Assembly: GCA_902780935.1 (NCBI GenBank)
Contig: CACZHP010000009.1
Span: 1 to 64,000, forward strand
From: an uncultured Bacteroidia bacterium
Lineage (GTDB): Bacteria > Bacteroidota > Bacteroidia > Bacteroidales > UBA932
Length of the DNA: 64,000 nucleotides
Direction of reading: 5' to 3'
The position numbers and the translations under genes are program-made. Each line of letters starts with the position of its first letter. Positions within the stretch are counted from its first letter, which is position 1. The notes under the pieces are model-generated. The model worked only from the letters and a program-made list of their open reading frames with translations. It had not been told where the DNA came from and made no database searches. This document shows positions 43,601 through 52,002 of the stretch, in pieces.

Positions 43601-43832
43601 CGTTAACAGATGCCAGGATCAAAGAATGATTCACCGGGATCTTGTCATTGAAGCCCATATTGAAGGCACCGGGAGTGAAGGTCGCGGTGATGGCTTTCTC
43701 ACCAACCTCGTAGCTCCCGAGGACAGGAGCCGTTGCCCTCGTCTCGTCGAAGGTCGCGAACTCCTCTTTCACGCAGGAGAATGTCGCCAGAGCGACCAAT
43801 CCTACAGTTAGTATTGAAAATATCTTTTTCAT
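40665..43832 (-). CDS. Giant SusE/SusF-like starch-binding lipoprotein with tandem modules
   Basis: A 1055-residue surface lipoprotein (signal ALATFSC). After an N-terminal Ig-like domain (about 30-165) come three SusE/F-type modules (near 170, 290 and 410; for example WGITGSVASRGLNWDKDISM, ending in NYDITFDYAAKTIKVEL). Then come five repeats of about 107 residues, each starting WYYHGQS (near 524, 631, 738, 845 and 951) and carrying PFEKVSDEEY, SGFVLKNGDESQWIG and FNPVAMTAVI. The first three repeats are nearly identical. SusE and SusF of Bacteroides have two and three binding modules, so eight is exceptional. Conserved Trp and Tyr residues are suited to alpha-glucan stacking. It lies between SusD and the SusG-like amylase genes. 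Confidence 0.92.
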   Translation of the reverse strand: MKKIFSILTVGLVALATFSCVKEEFATFDETRATAPVLGSYEVGEKAITATFTPGAFNMGFNDKIPVNHSLILASVNGNPVNKALPSSAKDGEISISVTNLAKTLISLGYPEGTQVSVDMFIRASMQAPSLDNGRNGHVDSQGHITLSGFEVVIPVVQGNPWVDFTEKSPLGLIGSIASTGNGWNADEPMFMTLDGTKHVAKNIVLTAADEFKVRTAGSWDNIDLGGPGDEKYVAEIGSSFEAVAKGKNIAVPADGAYDILYDSNDGTITISEAYQTYPGYDQKSDWGITGSVASRGLNWDKDISMITDGEWHVAEGVELTTEDAFKFRTPGTWNEGDFGGPGDEKYIAAIDEEITGAEKGKDIAVAEAGVYDILFNPTAGLFKITPTLGGFSPLVGEGGSDTPGDDKPKVWSVIGHIGETSWDTDFDMTNTEGDIWVLKGQAFAAGDEFKIRYAHDWGGDLGGPEENAQSTINPDDVYGVYAPELGTAFEAGAKNIRIAEAGNYDITFDYAAKTIKVELAVRADWYYHGQSEQTPNWGELPFEKVSDEEYVLTLTTVAENSGFVLKNGDESQWIGADKTQELTDDKFVVKIGEEFKISGDKVDGIIAEPGKYVFTFNPVAMTAVIRTLRADWYYHGQSEQTPDWGELPFEKVSDTEYRLNLKTVSENSGFVLKNGDESQWIGADKTQELTDGKFVVTIGEEFKISGDKVDGIIAKPGDYIFIFNPVAMTARIKNAREDWYYHGQSELTPDWGELPFEKVSDTEYVLKLKTVSENSGFVLKNGDESQWIGPDKTQELTDGKFVVKVGEEFKISGEKVDGVIAVPGDYVLTFNPVAMTAVLNNARADWYYHGQSVATPDWGETPFVKVSDDEYYVILDVNDNSGFVLKNGDASQWIGAAASLKGEDGKYHVTSGMEFEISGDKVDGVIEKAGKYKMTFYPKEMKAVIATAEPEYYYHGQSKRTPNWGAIPFEKVSDEEYYVILEVEAGYGFVLKTADESSWFGAAASGKGEDGKFHVVLGTEFSIDGDKVDAVFDAAGHVKLTYNPKTQKAVVTAL
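40668..42263 (-). repeat. Five tandem DNA repeats (period 321, 321, 321, 318 bp) in the SusE/F-like gene
   Basis: The codons for WYYHGQS recur at about 42263, 41942, 41621, 41300 and 40982 on the minus strand. Long stretches, such as the codons for ESQWIG and the preceding KNGD, are nearly identical in the first three units, suggesting recent duplication or gene conversion. The last two units are more divergent. Confidence 0.88.
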
Positions 43833-43844
43833 TGTAGTGATCTG

Positions 43845-45572
43845 TTAATAGCCGGGGTTCTGCTCAAGTTTCGTGTTGGCCTGACGATCGCTTTCAGGAA
43901 TCGGGAACAGGGCCCTGTAGGCCTCGACATCCCTTCCATCCTTCGTCTCACCCTTCCACTGCCAGTTGTAACCGGAAGTGAATTTGCCGAAACGGATAAG
44001 GTCGCTGCGTCTCCAGCACTCTTGATAGAGCTCACGGGCTCTCTCATCCAAGATCTGGTCAAGAGTAGGATTGGAGATCGCGGGGACACCGGCACGCGCG
44101 CGCACCTGATTGAAAGCCGAGAATCCATCGATGGAAGCTCCACGCGCCTGGCACTCAGCGGCCATAAGGAGAACATCAGCGTAGCGCATCATCGGGAAGT
44201 CTGTGTTGACGAAACCAGGGTTGCTCCAAGTGTCATTATCAGGATCATAAACCCGGTTGGGAATCTCTCCCGCGCTTGTGACATTGCGGAATTTCTGGAA
44301 GCCGTAGCCATACTTGAAATTACCGATGTCGTCGATACTCTTCTCCTGGATGTTGTCTTTCCTTGCGGCATCCTTGGTCTCACGAAGCTTCTTGCATTCG
44401 TCAGCGTAAGTGCCATTATCCTTCATTTCCTTAATGGCTTTCTCAGAGTCTCCCCTATCTTCAGGAGTCTCAGGCATAGCGTCCACATCAGCGGTGCTCC
44501 TGGCTGTGTCATAAATGAGATAACGGGCGTCACCAGCGGTGAACTTGTCCACAAATTCCGGAGTCGTGCGAAGACCGCCCCAACCGGAAGATATACCCAA
44601 ATGATTGACATTCATTGTTCCACCTGTGGAAGCGAAGACCAGATAATTGGTCACTCCATAGCTCTGGGTGTAGACACCGTCCTGCTCGACAGCGAAGATA
44701 ATCTCGTCAGTGCATTTGTTATTGTCAGCGAGGAAGAGATCCTGATAAGCGTTGTAGATGTTCCCGTTGGGAGTGGTGTGGAGGCTGTAGCCGTCATCCA
44801 TAAGGTCTTTCAGGACGGTGGCGCAGTCATTCCAGCGGGCGGTGCCAGTGTACACCTCAGCGCCGATATACAGCTTGGCGAGAAGGAATTTGGCGGCGCC
44901 CATTCCGACGTGGCCATAAGCGACCGCATTCTTCTCAGGAAGTTTCCCGTTGGAAATGATGTCCTTCAGCTCGGTCTCGAGCCAAGCGAAGAGATCAGCT
45001 CTTGACATCTGCTCAGGTGTCACTCCGACAATACTATTCTCATCGGAGAACGGGACACTGCCGAAATTGTCAAGGGCGTGGAAGTAAGCTATCGCCCTGA
45101 GGACTCGGGCCTCGTCGATGTAACGAGCGGAATCATAGTCAAGATTCTTCGCTTCACGGATGAACTCGTTGGCGGTGGCCACCTGCATGAATATACGTGA
45201 GTAGAACGCATAGATGAAGGTGTCGTCCGTGGTCCAGTTCATATAGTGGAAATTCTTGATAGTCTGGTCGTTCCAACCGCAGACACTCTCATCGGTAGTG
45301 AGTTCGCTGTGATGGTAAAGTCCGCGGATGTACTGTGACGCTCCACCGTCAAGTCCGGAAATGGAAGGTCCACCGCTAGGACCATAATAACCTGATGTGG
45401 CAAAACCGAGATAAACACCGGAAATATAGGCGTCGAGTGCTTTCTGGCTTGTCAAGACCTTCTCTACGGTGTTGGCATTAGGGTCGATCGGAGTAACGTT
45501 AAGGTCACCCACGCAGGAAGTCATAACCGCGGCAGCGGCGATGGTTCCGAGAATATAATTTATCTTTTTCAT
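43845..45572 (-). CDS. SusD-family starch-binding outer-membrane lipoprotein
   Basis: A 575-residue SusD-like protein (signal AAAAVMTSC). Features of the starch SusD branch include PIDPNANTVEKVLTSQKALD, the N-terminal helices with YIDEARVLRAIAYFHALDNFG and SVPFSDEN, and the C-terminal NTDFPMMRYADVLLMAAECQARG then ERARELYQECWRRSDLIRFG. It caps the SusC barrel encoded 14 bases upstream. With SusC, the SusE/F-like protein and the SusG-like amylase it makes a classical starch import and degradation complex. Confidence 0.96.
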   Translation of the reverse strand: MKKINYILGTIAAAAVMTSCVGDLNVTPIDPNANTVEKVLTSQKALDAYISGVYLGFATSGYYGPSGGPSISGLDGGASQYIRGLYHHSELTTDESVCGWNDQTIKNFHYMNWTTDDTFIYAFYSRIFMQVATANEFIREAKNLDYDSARYIDEARVLRAIAYFHALDNFGSVPFSDENSIVGVTPEQMSRADLFAWLETELKDIISNGKLPEKNAVAYGHVGMGAAKFLLAKLYIGAEVYTGTARWNDCATVLKDLMDDGYSLHTTPNGNIYNAYQDLFLADNNKCTDEIIFAVEQDGVYTQSYGVTNYLVFASTGGTMNVNHLGISSGWGGLRTTPEFVDKFTAGDARYLIYDTARSTADVDAMPETPEDRGDSEKAIKEMKDNGTYADECKKLRETKDAARKDNIQEKSIDDIGNFKYGYGFQKFRNVTSAGEIPNRVYDPDNDTWSNPGFVNTDFPMMRYADVLLMAAECQARGASIDGFSAFNQVRARAGVPAISNPTLDQILDERARELYQECWRRSDLIRFGKFTSGYNWQWKGETKDGRDVEAYRALFPIPESDRQANTKLEQNPGY

Positions 45573-45586
45573 ATTCCTGCCCTTTA

Positions 45587-48559
45587 TTAGAAGTTAAGCT
45601 TGATACCGCACACATAAGTCCTTGGACGAGGGTACAGAGTCTTGTCGAGCCCGTTATGGATTTCCGGGTCCACACCATTGTATTTAGTGAAGGTGTGGAT
45701 GTTCTGCACAGTGCCGAAGATGTTAAGGGAAGCGCTGCGGTCAGCGTTGATGTTGAAGAGTTTCGGGAAGGTGTATCCTAAAGTGAAGTTGTCAAGCTTC
45801 AGGAAAGAACCGTCACGAAGATAGTAATCGGAATTGTATTGAGCCTGAGTGAACATAGACTCCGTGGCGGAAGACACCCTGTTGCTGACGAACTGGTTGG
45901 TCCAGAGGTCAGCGAGCATCTCAGTGTCAGAAGCGACATTGTTGTAAACCCAGTTACCGACAGATGCGTGGCCTGAAAGGGCCGCGGTCCAATTCTTATA
46001 AGTGAAATTGGTGTTGAAACCGAAGGTGTAGTCCGGAGCGGGCTTATGGGTAAGATACTTGTCGTCAGCGTTGATCTGCCCGTCATTGTTCCTGTCCACA
46101 TAGACACCGTTAATAGGCTTGCCATCAGTGTCATAGACCTGCTGGTAGAGATAATAGACAAGCATCGGATGGCCTACCTCGAACCTCTGCACCTTGTTAC
46201 CGGTACCACCTCCGACATCATCACCAGCGTCAATGCCGGTGGCGTTCTCGTCAGAAGCGGTCAGCTTGGTGATCTTGTTGTTGTTGTACGCCATATTGAT
46301 TCCGGCGGTCCAGCTCATATCACGGGTCTCGATCAGGATTCCGTTGAGGTCGATCTCAAAACCCTTGTTTGTCATCGTTCCGATGTTGGAGTTGAGATAG
46401 TTAGTGAGGTTGGAAAGGGCCGGGACAGGAATATAGTTAAGAATGTCGCGGGTGTCCCTCTTGTAGACATCGGCGCTGAGTCTCAACCTGTCATTCCACA
46501 AACCGAAGTCGATACCGGCGTTGTAGGTCGTCGTGGTCTCCCACTTAAGGTCGGCGCTGTAACCGAGGGCCACGATAGGAGCCGTGTAGTCACCGCCGTT
46601 GACGAAATAGTAGGATCCGGGAGAATTGATCATCAGGAACTGGGCGAAGGTGTCGTAGTAACCTCCCACTTCCTGCTGACCGGTCTCACCCCAGCTCAAA
46701 CGCACCTTGGCGGTTGAGAGCTTCTCTACACCTTTCATAAAAGGCTCGTTCTTGACGTTCCAAGCGAAAGCCACGGAAGGGAATATACCCCATTTGTGGT
46801 TCTGGAAACGTGAAGTACCGTCAGCTCGGAGGGTCGCGGTCAGGAGATACCTGTCAGCGAAACCATAATTGGCGCGGCCGAAGAAGGAGATCAGATAGAG
46901 CTCACCCTTGCCTTCGTGGTTGGCCATCTCCAGCTTGTCAGAAAGCCTGTACTTGTAGTTGTGGTCGTTGCTCCAGAAATGCTGCCAGGAATAACCCGCC
47001 ATCAGATCCACATTGTGGTTCTTGGCGAAAGTCTTGTTGTAGTCAGCGTAGAACTCAAGGGTTGTGTTGCGACGGGCATAGTCATAATCCTCGTGATGTC
47101 CGCCACCAGCCTCATCAGTCACATGGAGCGATTTCTCAGAACCTTTAGCCCTCTCCCTGAAACCGTCGGAAGTGGCCCAGTCGATACCGAGATTGAGGTT
47201 GAGCCTCAGGTCCTCGAGACCGTGGACTTTGTAGTCGAACTGAGCGTTCCCGATAAAACGCTTCGACTCCGCCTCGTCCTGCCAATCGTTAAGGAGGGCA
47301 ACAGGGTTGCACGTGGCCATCGAATTGATGACCCCGGCAGCGTCGTACCAAGCGGTGTAGCCGTTCAAGCCGTTGCTATCATAAACAGGCTTGGTGGGAT
47401 CATAGTGGTTGGCGGCGCCGATCGCCTCCTGGTTGGCATAGATATTCTTGGCATAAGTGCCCTTTCCGTTAAGGTTGACGGTAAGGTGATTGTCGAAGAA
47501 AGTCGGCGAGAGGTTGACAGACAAAGTTCCGCGGTCCATCTTCGAACCCTTGAGCGTACCGTTCTGATCCATATAGCCTAACGAAACACGGTAAGGAAGG
47601 AATGAACCGACACGGCCGTTCACACTGACGTTGCCGTCATAAGTGTAGGCGTTGTGATAGATCTCCCTTTGCCAATCGGTGTTGGCGTTGCCAAGAGCAG
47701 CCTCGGCAGCTGAGTTGGCGCCGTAGAAATCCCTGATGAGGCTACGGATGCCGTCAGCGTCAAGCAGGTCGTTGTACTTGGCAATCGTGTTGACGGAGGT
47801 CGTGAAATCCACAGCGACATTAGGAAGCTTCGAAGCGGTCTTGGAACCCTTCTTGGTCGTGATCACGATAACACCGTTGGAAGCCCTGGAACCGTAAATG
47901 GCGGTCGCGGAGGCGTCCTTCAGAACAGAGAAGCTCTCGATGTCCTCGGGGTTGATCGACGACAGAGGGTCTGACATTCCACCGATGCCGTCATTGGAGA
48001 CAGGCAGGCCATCGATAACGATCAGAGGGTCGTTGGATGCGTTGATTGAGGAGCCTCCACGAATACGGATGGTGGCTCCGGAACCCGGCATACCGCTACC
48101 CTGTGTGACGACGACACCGGCGCTCTTACCCCTAAGGAGGTCGGCCGGGGTCGTGATGACACCCTTGTTGATCTCATCAGCCTTCACGGTCGAGACCGAT
48201 CCGGTCATGTCACTCTTTTTCACGGTACCATAACCGATGACCACGACCTCGTCGAGGAATTCTCCATCCTCAGCGAGGGTGACCTTGGCAGGGACCTCTG
48301 AAGCCTTGAATGTCTGGGTGGCGTAGCCGATGCAGCTGATGACAACTGTAGCGTCCGGACCACTGACATTCAGGAGGAAGTCACCGTCGAGACCTGTGGA
48401 GGTTCCGTTCGTCGTGCCCTGCTCCATGACAGTGGCTCCGATAACCGGTCCCAAGGCATCGACCACGACTCCCTTGACCTGGTATCCGCCCTGGGCGAAT
48501 ACGGTTGTGCCGGTGAGGCATAGCAGCATCACCGCCACGGCAGTCATAATCCTTTTCAT
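45587..48559 (-). CDS. SusC-family TonB-dependent receptor of the starch locus
   Basis: A 990-residue SusC-type receptor from the ATG at 48559 (MKRIMTAVAVMLLCLTGTTV, signal ending VFAQG). The longer frame starts with TTG and adds residues before the signal. It has the regulatory domain (VKGVVVDALGPVIGATVME), the TonB box region (LDEVVVIGYGTVKKSDMTGS), plug blocks (SINASNDPLIVIDGLP; DIESFSVLKDASATAIYGSR) and a full barrel ending YVCGIKLNF. The gene lies 35 bases after the MFS gene and 14 bases before SusD. Confidence 0.97.
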   Translation of the reverse strand: MKRIMTAVAVMLLCLTGTTVFAQGGYQVKGVVVDALGPVIGATVMEQGTTNGTSTGLDGDFLLNVSGPDATVVISCIGYATQTFKASEVPAKVTLAEDGEFLDEVVVIGYGTVKKSDMTGSVSTVKADEINKGVITTPADLLRGKSAGVVVTQGSGMPGSGATIRIRGGSSINASNDPLIVIDGLPVSNDGIGGMSDPLSSINPEDIESFSVLKDASATAIYGSRASNGVIVITTKKGSKTASKLPNVAVDFTTSVNTIAKYNDLLDADGIRSLIRDFYGANSAAEAALGNANTDWQREIYHNAYTYDGNVSVNGRVGSFLPYRVSLGYMDQNGTLKGSKMDRGTLSVNLSPTFFDNHLTVNLNGKGTYAKNIYANQEAIGAANHYDPTKPVYDSNGLNGYTAWYDAAGVINSMATCNPVALLNDWQDEAESKRFIGNAQFDYKVHGLEDLRLNLNLGIDWATSDGFRERAKGSEKSLHVTDEAGGGHHEDYDYARRNTTLEFYADYNKTFAKNHNVDLMAGYSWQHFWSNDHNYKYRLSDKLEMANHEGKGELYLISFFGRANYGFADRYLLTATLRADGTSRFQNHKWGIFPSVAFAWNVKNEPFMKGVEKLSTAKVRLSWGETGQQEVGGYYDTFAQFLMINSPGSYYFVNGGDYTAPIVALGYSADLKWETTTTYNAGIDFGLWNDRLRLSADVYKRDTRDILNYIPVPALSNLTNYLNSNIGTMTNKGFEIDLNGILIETRDMSWTAGINMAYNNNKITKLTASDENATGIDAGDDVGGGTGNKVQRFEVGHPMLVYYLYQQVYDTDGKPINGVYVDRNNDGQINADDKYLTHKPAPDYTFGFNTNFTYKNWTAALSGHASVGNWVYNNVASDTEMLADLWTNQFVSNRVSSATESMFTQAQYNSDYYLRDGSFLKLDNFTLGYTFPKLFNINADRSASLNIFGTVQNIHTFTKYNGVDPEIHNGLDKTLYPRPRTYVCGIKLNF

Positions 48560-48594
48560 TACTTTGTGTGTATTGTTGTGTATAGTCATATAAG

Positions 48595-49935
48595 TCAACT
48601 ATTTACCTTCTTCTCTGAGACAAACCTTACACTGATGGCGCCAAGGACCAGAAGGACTCCGGCGATGATCATCATGTTCGCCTGAACTCCGCCGCAGAGC
48701 TTCAGGACCACACCGCCAAGGGCGGCCGCCACGATCTGCGGCAGGCAGATGGTGCAGTTGAAAAGGCCCAGGTAGCTTCCCATGTGCTCGCCATGGAGGG
48801 AGTTTGTCAGAAGGGTGAACGGAAGAGCGAGCATGGCCGCCCAGGCCGCTCCGATCAGGAAGTACGACAAGAAGAGGACGTACTGGTTGTGGACGAAGGC
48901 CACAGATATGAAACCGATGGCTCCGAGGAGAAGACTGACCACATAGGCCAGTTTCAGCGACTTGAATTTGGGGATCACGATGGCCCAGAGGATGGAGCCG
49001 ACGGCCTGGATTGCGAAGACTACTCCTACCCAGTTGCCAGCGGCCTGATAGCCCTCTGAGGCTGTGTCGGTAGCATTCCAGCAGTTGGCGGCGATGGTGC
49101 CGTTGGAATATGTCCACATGTACATGAAAGCGGCCCAGCAGAAGAACTGCACTAGACCGACAGTCCAGAAGGTCTTGGGAGCGTGGAGAAGGAGCTTAAA
49201 CAGTCCTTCCTTGTTTGCCGTATCGTCAGATGCTTTGGCAGGGTCAATTCCGTGGAACTCAGCATATTCCTGAGGATCCATCTCCTTGACTTTCAGGAAG
49301 GTGTACATCACGCAGATGATCAGGATCGCGGCTCCACAATAGAAGCTCCAAATCACGGACGGAGGAATCTGGCCCTTCGGGGCGATATTCGCTATTCCGA
49401 TCCAGGTGAAGAAGATCGGGAAAAGATAGCCAACGAGGCTTCCGGCGTTGCACAGCAGGGACTGGATCGAGTAGGCCTGGGCCTTCTGCTTCTCGGTGAC
49501 CATGTCTCCGACCATCATCTTGAACGGCTGCATGGCGACATTGATCGAAGTGTCAAGAAATATCAGGGAGAAAAGCCCGAACCACATCGCTCCATTGAGC
49601 CCAAGGATCAGCCTCGAGGAGAAACTAAGGCTCCCCGCGTTGGGAAGGAATATCATGACCAGCACAGCCACAATGGCTCCCACGAGGAGATAAGGTTTCC
49701 GGCGTCCCATCTTGCACCAGGTCCTGTCGGAATATTTCCCGATCAGAGGCTGGACGATCATGCCCATCAACGGGGGCAGGATCCAGAAGAAACTCAGCTG
49801 ATGCGGGTCAGCTCCAAGGGTCGCGAAAATGCGGCTGATATTGGCGCTCTGGAGGGCGTACGCAATCTGAACACCGAAGAACCCGAAGCTCAGGTTCCAC
49901 ATATCCCAGAAAGACAATTCTCGCTTGTTAGACAT
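48595..49935 (-). CDS. MFS sugar transporter (maltose/maltooligosaccharide type, GPH/SLC45-like)
   Basis: A 446-residue, 12-helix inner-membrane transporter. Signature segments are SFWDMWNLSFGFFGVQIAYALQ in helix 1, PLMGMIVQPLIGKYSDRTWCKMGRRKPYLL in the first cytoplasmic loop, and AWAAMLALPFTLLTNSL in the second half. These are typical of maltose or sucrose carriers of the GPH/SLC45 type. It is the first gene of the starch operon and would carry oligosaccharides released in the periplasm into the cytoplasm. The candidate -7 box lies 36 bases upstream. Substrate is inferred from context. Confidence 0.9.
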   Translation of the reverse strand: MSNKRELSFWDMWNLSFGFFGVQIAYALQSANISRIFATLGADPHQLSFFWILPPLMGMIVQPLIGKYSDRTWCKMGRRKPYLLVGAIVAVLVMIFLPNAGSLSFSSRLILGLNGAMWFGLFSLIFLDTSINVAMQPFKMMVGDMVTEKQKAQAYSIQSLLCNAGSLVGYLFPIFFTWIGIANIAPKGQIPPSVIWSFYCGAAILIICVMYTFLKVKEMDPQEYAEFHGIDPAKASDDTANKEGLFKLLLHAPKTFWTVGLVQFFCWAAFMYMWTYSNGTIAANCWNATDTASEGYQAAGNWVGVVFAIQAVGSILWAIVIPKFKSLKLAYVVSLLLGAIGFISVAFVHNQYVLFLSYFLIGAAWAAMLALPFTLLTNSLHGEHMGSYLGLFNCTICLPQIVAAALGGVVLKLCGGVQANMMIIAGVLLVLGAISVRFVSEKKVNS

Positions 49936-49970
49936 ATCGTTTGATTATTCGTTTCGTGTCATTTAACGTT

Positions 49971-49978
49971 CAAATTTA
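49971..49978 (-). promoter_or_regulatory. Candidate promoter -7 box (TAAATTTG) for the starch locus operon
   Basis: The minus strand reads TAAATTTG, matching TAnnTTTG, 36 bases upstream of the MFS ATG in the divergent gap shared with the LytS/LytTR genes. No -33 TTTG element at standard spacing was found. Confidence 0.45.
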
Positions 49979-50089
49979 TATGAAAAATACTTATATTTAT
50001 ATTAGACGGCAGACGAGTTGTTAAGAAAAGACGACGAATTGACTGGATTTGTTGATGAATTGAAAGTATTTTTTCATAAATTGCAGACA

Positions 50090-50878
50090 ATGAAGATAAA
50101 GCTCAGGACAGCTACGATCATCCATGGCTTCGCGCTCTTGCACGTGGCCGCTGCCGTGCTATGCCGCCTGGGAGGGATTAGCGACGACCTGTTGCTGACT
50201 TCCCTGACGATTTTCCTGATCGTCATCCTGTGCCAAAGATACCGCCAGAGCGTCGAGTTCAGCGCCATCGTCATCATAATCGCCAACATCGTAGGATACC
50301 TGATGGGAACAGGTATCGCTTCTTTCGTCAATATATTCATAAGTCATCCTCTGCTTTCACCAGCCATTGCGACTTTCATCACCACCGAGACCATCGGATG
50401 GGCCCTCCTTCTCTTCCTGAAGCAATACTCCAGCCGGTACAGTTCCGCTGACAAGGTTTCACCCATGGAAGTCACATGGCTTGTTATAGCCATAGGTATA
50501 GTGCTGGCCCTGAGATTCTTGATAAAGCTGTTCAGGAATACCATATTCAGCGGCGAGTTCCTTCTGGGGTCGGTGGCCTTGATGGCCGCCATACTGATAT
50601 ATTCAGTCATCTACATGGTCGAGTACGCCATAGCCGCGAAGCGCGAGGCGGAAAAGGAGAAAGACCGCGCCGACCTCGCCAAATTCCAGTACCTCAACCT
50701 CAAGCAACAGGTGAATCCCCATTTCCTGTTCAACTCCCTGAATATACTCGACGCCCTGGTGCTGGACGGCAAGGACAAGGAAGCGAGCACCTACATCCAC
50801 AAACTGGCCGGACTGTACAGGTACATGCTGAAAAACGAGGAGGAGAGCACCGTGTCCCTGAGGGACGAGATGACCTAA
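50090..50878 (+). CDS. LytS-type sensor histidine kinase, N-terminal fragment (premature in-frame stop)
   Basis: The first 262 residues of a LytS/YehU-type kinase: about six hydrophobic helices (1-190), a linker helix (AAKREAEKEKDRADLAKFQYL) and the His_kinase box NPHFLFNSLNILDALV with His 211. The frame meets TAA at 50876-50878 after LRDEMT. Two codons later the same frame continues in a normal kinase sequence (50885-51232), where intact relatives read straight through (LREEL-x-aromatic-x-x-MY). One base change from a tyrosine or leucine codon would give this stop. The ATG at 50090 is used; an upstream TTG extends the frame without homology. It is divergent from the starch operon. Confidence 0.85.
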   Translation: MKIKLRTATIIHGFALLHVAAAVLCRLGGISDDLLLTSLTIFLIVILCQRYRQSVEFSAIVIIIANIVGYLMGTGIASFVNIFISHPLLSPAIATFITTETIGWALLLFLKQYSSRYSSADKVSPMEVTWLVIAIGIVLALRFLIKLFRNTIFSGEFLLGSVALMAAILIYSVIYMVEYAIAAKREAEKEKDRADLAKFQYLNLKQQVNPHFLFNSLNILDALVLDGKDKEASTYIHKLAGLYRYMLKNEEESTVSLRDEMT

Positions 50879-50884
50879 GTCGAG

Positions 50885-51232
50885 ATGTACAGCGATCTGC
50901 TGAAAGTACGTTTCCAGGAAGGACTCAGGGTGGAATCCTCCATCCCGGAGGAAGACCTAAGGAAATCCGTCATTCCCTGCTCGGTCCAGCTGCTGGTTGA
51001 GAACGCCACGAAACACAACGCCGTGAGCCCCGAAAAGCCGCTGCTGGTCTCTATTTCCTCTGACGGAGAGACCTTGACCGTCACCAACAACAGGATTCCA
51101 AGACTGACTCCATCACAGTCCAGCGGGCTGGGTCTCAACTACATAAGGGAACAATACAAGGCGCGTTCCGACCGTGGGATAGAAGTATCCGCCGATGGAG
51201 ATAACTACACAGTCAAACTGCCTCTGCTATGA
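50885..51232 (+). CDS. LytS-type sensor histidine kinase, C-terminal ATPase fragment
   Basis: In frame with the preceding fragment and separated from it by a TAA codon and two further codons. It contains the remainder of the kinase: MYSDLLKVRFQEGLRVE, the N box PCSVQLLVENATKHN and the G box SSGLGLNYIREQYKA of the HATPase domain. Residues for ATP binding look intact. Translation could restart at the ATG at 50885, 6 bases after the stop, giving a split kinase. Otherwise the locus is a recent pseudogene or the stop is a sequencing error. Its stop overlaps the response regulator ATG (ATGA). Confidence 0.8.
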   Translation: MYSDLLKVRFQEGLRVESSIPEEDLRKSVIPCSVQLLVENATKHNAVSPEKPLLVSISSDGETLTVTNNRIPRLTPSQSSGLGLNYIREQYKARSDRGIEVSADGDNYTVKLPLL

Positions 51233-52002
51233 GAGTACTGATTATAGAAGACGAGATTATGGCCCGCAGGAGCCTTGAGAAAATGCTGGAAAGCAATTTC
51301 CCAGACATCGAGGTGGTCGCCGAGCTTGGTTCCGTAAGCGACGCGGTCGCATGGCTCAAAGCCCGGCCGGAGGCTGTAGACACGATTTTCATGGATGTGG
51401 AACTATCTGACGGAGAATGCTTTGAGATATTCCGTCAGGTAGAAGTGAAGGCCAATGTCGTGATGACCACCGCCTACGACAACTACGCCGTCAAGGCTTT
51501 CGAGGCCGGGAGCGTCGATTACCTTCTCAAACCTATTGACATAGTTCCTCTCGGAAGGGCCGTCGAACGCTGCAGGCATGCGGGAGGTGGCACCGATGTA
51601 GAGAGGATCCTGGCCGCCCTGGACAAAAACAGACGGGACAAGGAATACAAGGAGCGCTTCCTGGTCCATCTCAACGACAGGATAGTTCCGGTGAAAACGA
51701 GTGAAGTGGCATTCTTCTTCTCGGAGGACAAGAACAACCACGCCGTCACCAGGGACGGCACGGTTTACATCGTGGACAGCACGATGGACAGCATAATCAC
51801 CGGACTTGATCCAGAGTGTTTTTTCAGGATATCAAGAAGTTGCATCATCTCGAAAGATGCGGTCGAGTCCGTCACCAAACTTCTAGGCGGGAGACTCAAG
51901 ATAGTCTCAAAAGTGAATCCATCGAGGAATATCGGTCCTGAGCCCGACCTTACCGTCAGCCGTTCACGCGGTGATGACTTTCTGGAATGGCTTGAGAAGT
52001 AA
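51229..52002 (+). CDS. LytTR-type response regulator
   Basis: A 257-residue regulator. The receiver domain (1-120) has the acidic pair in VLIIEDEIMAR, phospho-acceptor Asp 56 in IFMDVELSDG, the switch Thr in MTTAYDNYAV and Lys in LLKPIDI. A LytTR DNA-binding domain fills the C-terminus (about 145-250; FLVHLNDRIVPVKTSEVAFF, FRISRSCIISKDAV). It is translated with the kinase (ATGA overlap). Its 3' end overlaps the end of the convergent methyltransferase gene by 47 bases. Its position divergent from the starch operon suggests it controls that operon, in place of the SusR-type regulator usually found there. Confidence 0.95.
   Translation: MRVLIIEDEIMARRSLEKMLESNFPDIEVVAELGSVSDAVAWLKARPEAVDTIFMDVELSDGECFEIFRQVEVKANVVMTTAYDNYAVKAFEAGSVDYLLKPIDIVPLGRAVERCRHAGGGTDVERILAALDKNRRDKEYKERFLVHLNDRIVPVKTSEVAFFFSEDKNNHAVTRDGTVYIVDSTMDSIITGLDPECFFRISRSCIISKDAVESVTKLLGGRLKIVSKVNPSRNIGPEPDLTVSRSRGDDFLEWLEK

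Noticed and set aside
50876-50878. Programmed stop read-through or an alternative genetic code explaining the TAA in the kinase
   Set aside because: Other genes in the window end normally at TAA and there is no read-through signal. Mutation or sequencing error is simpler.
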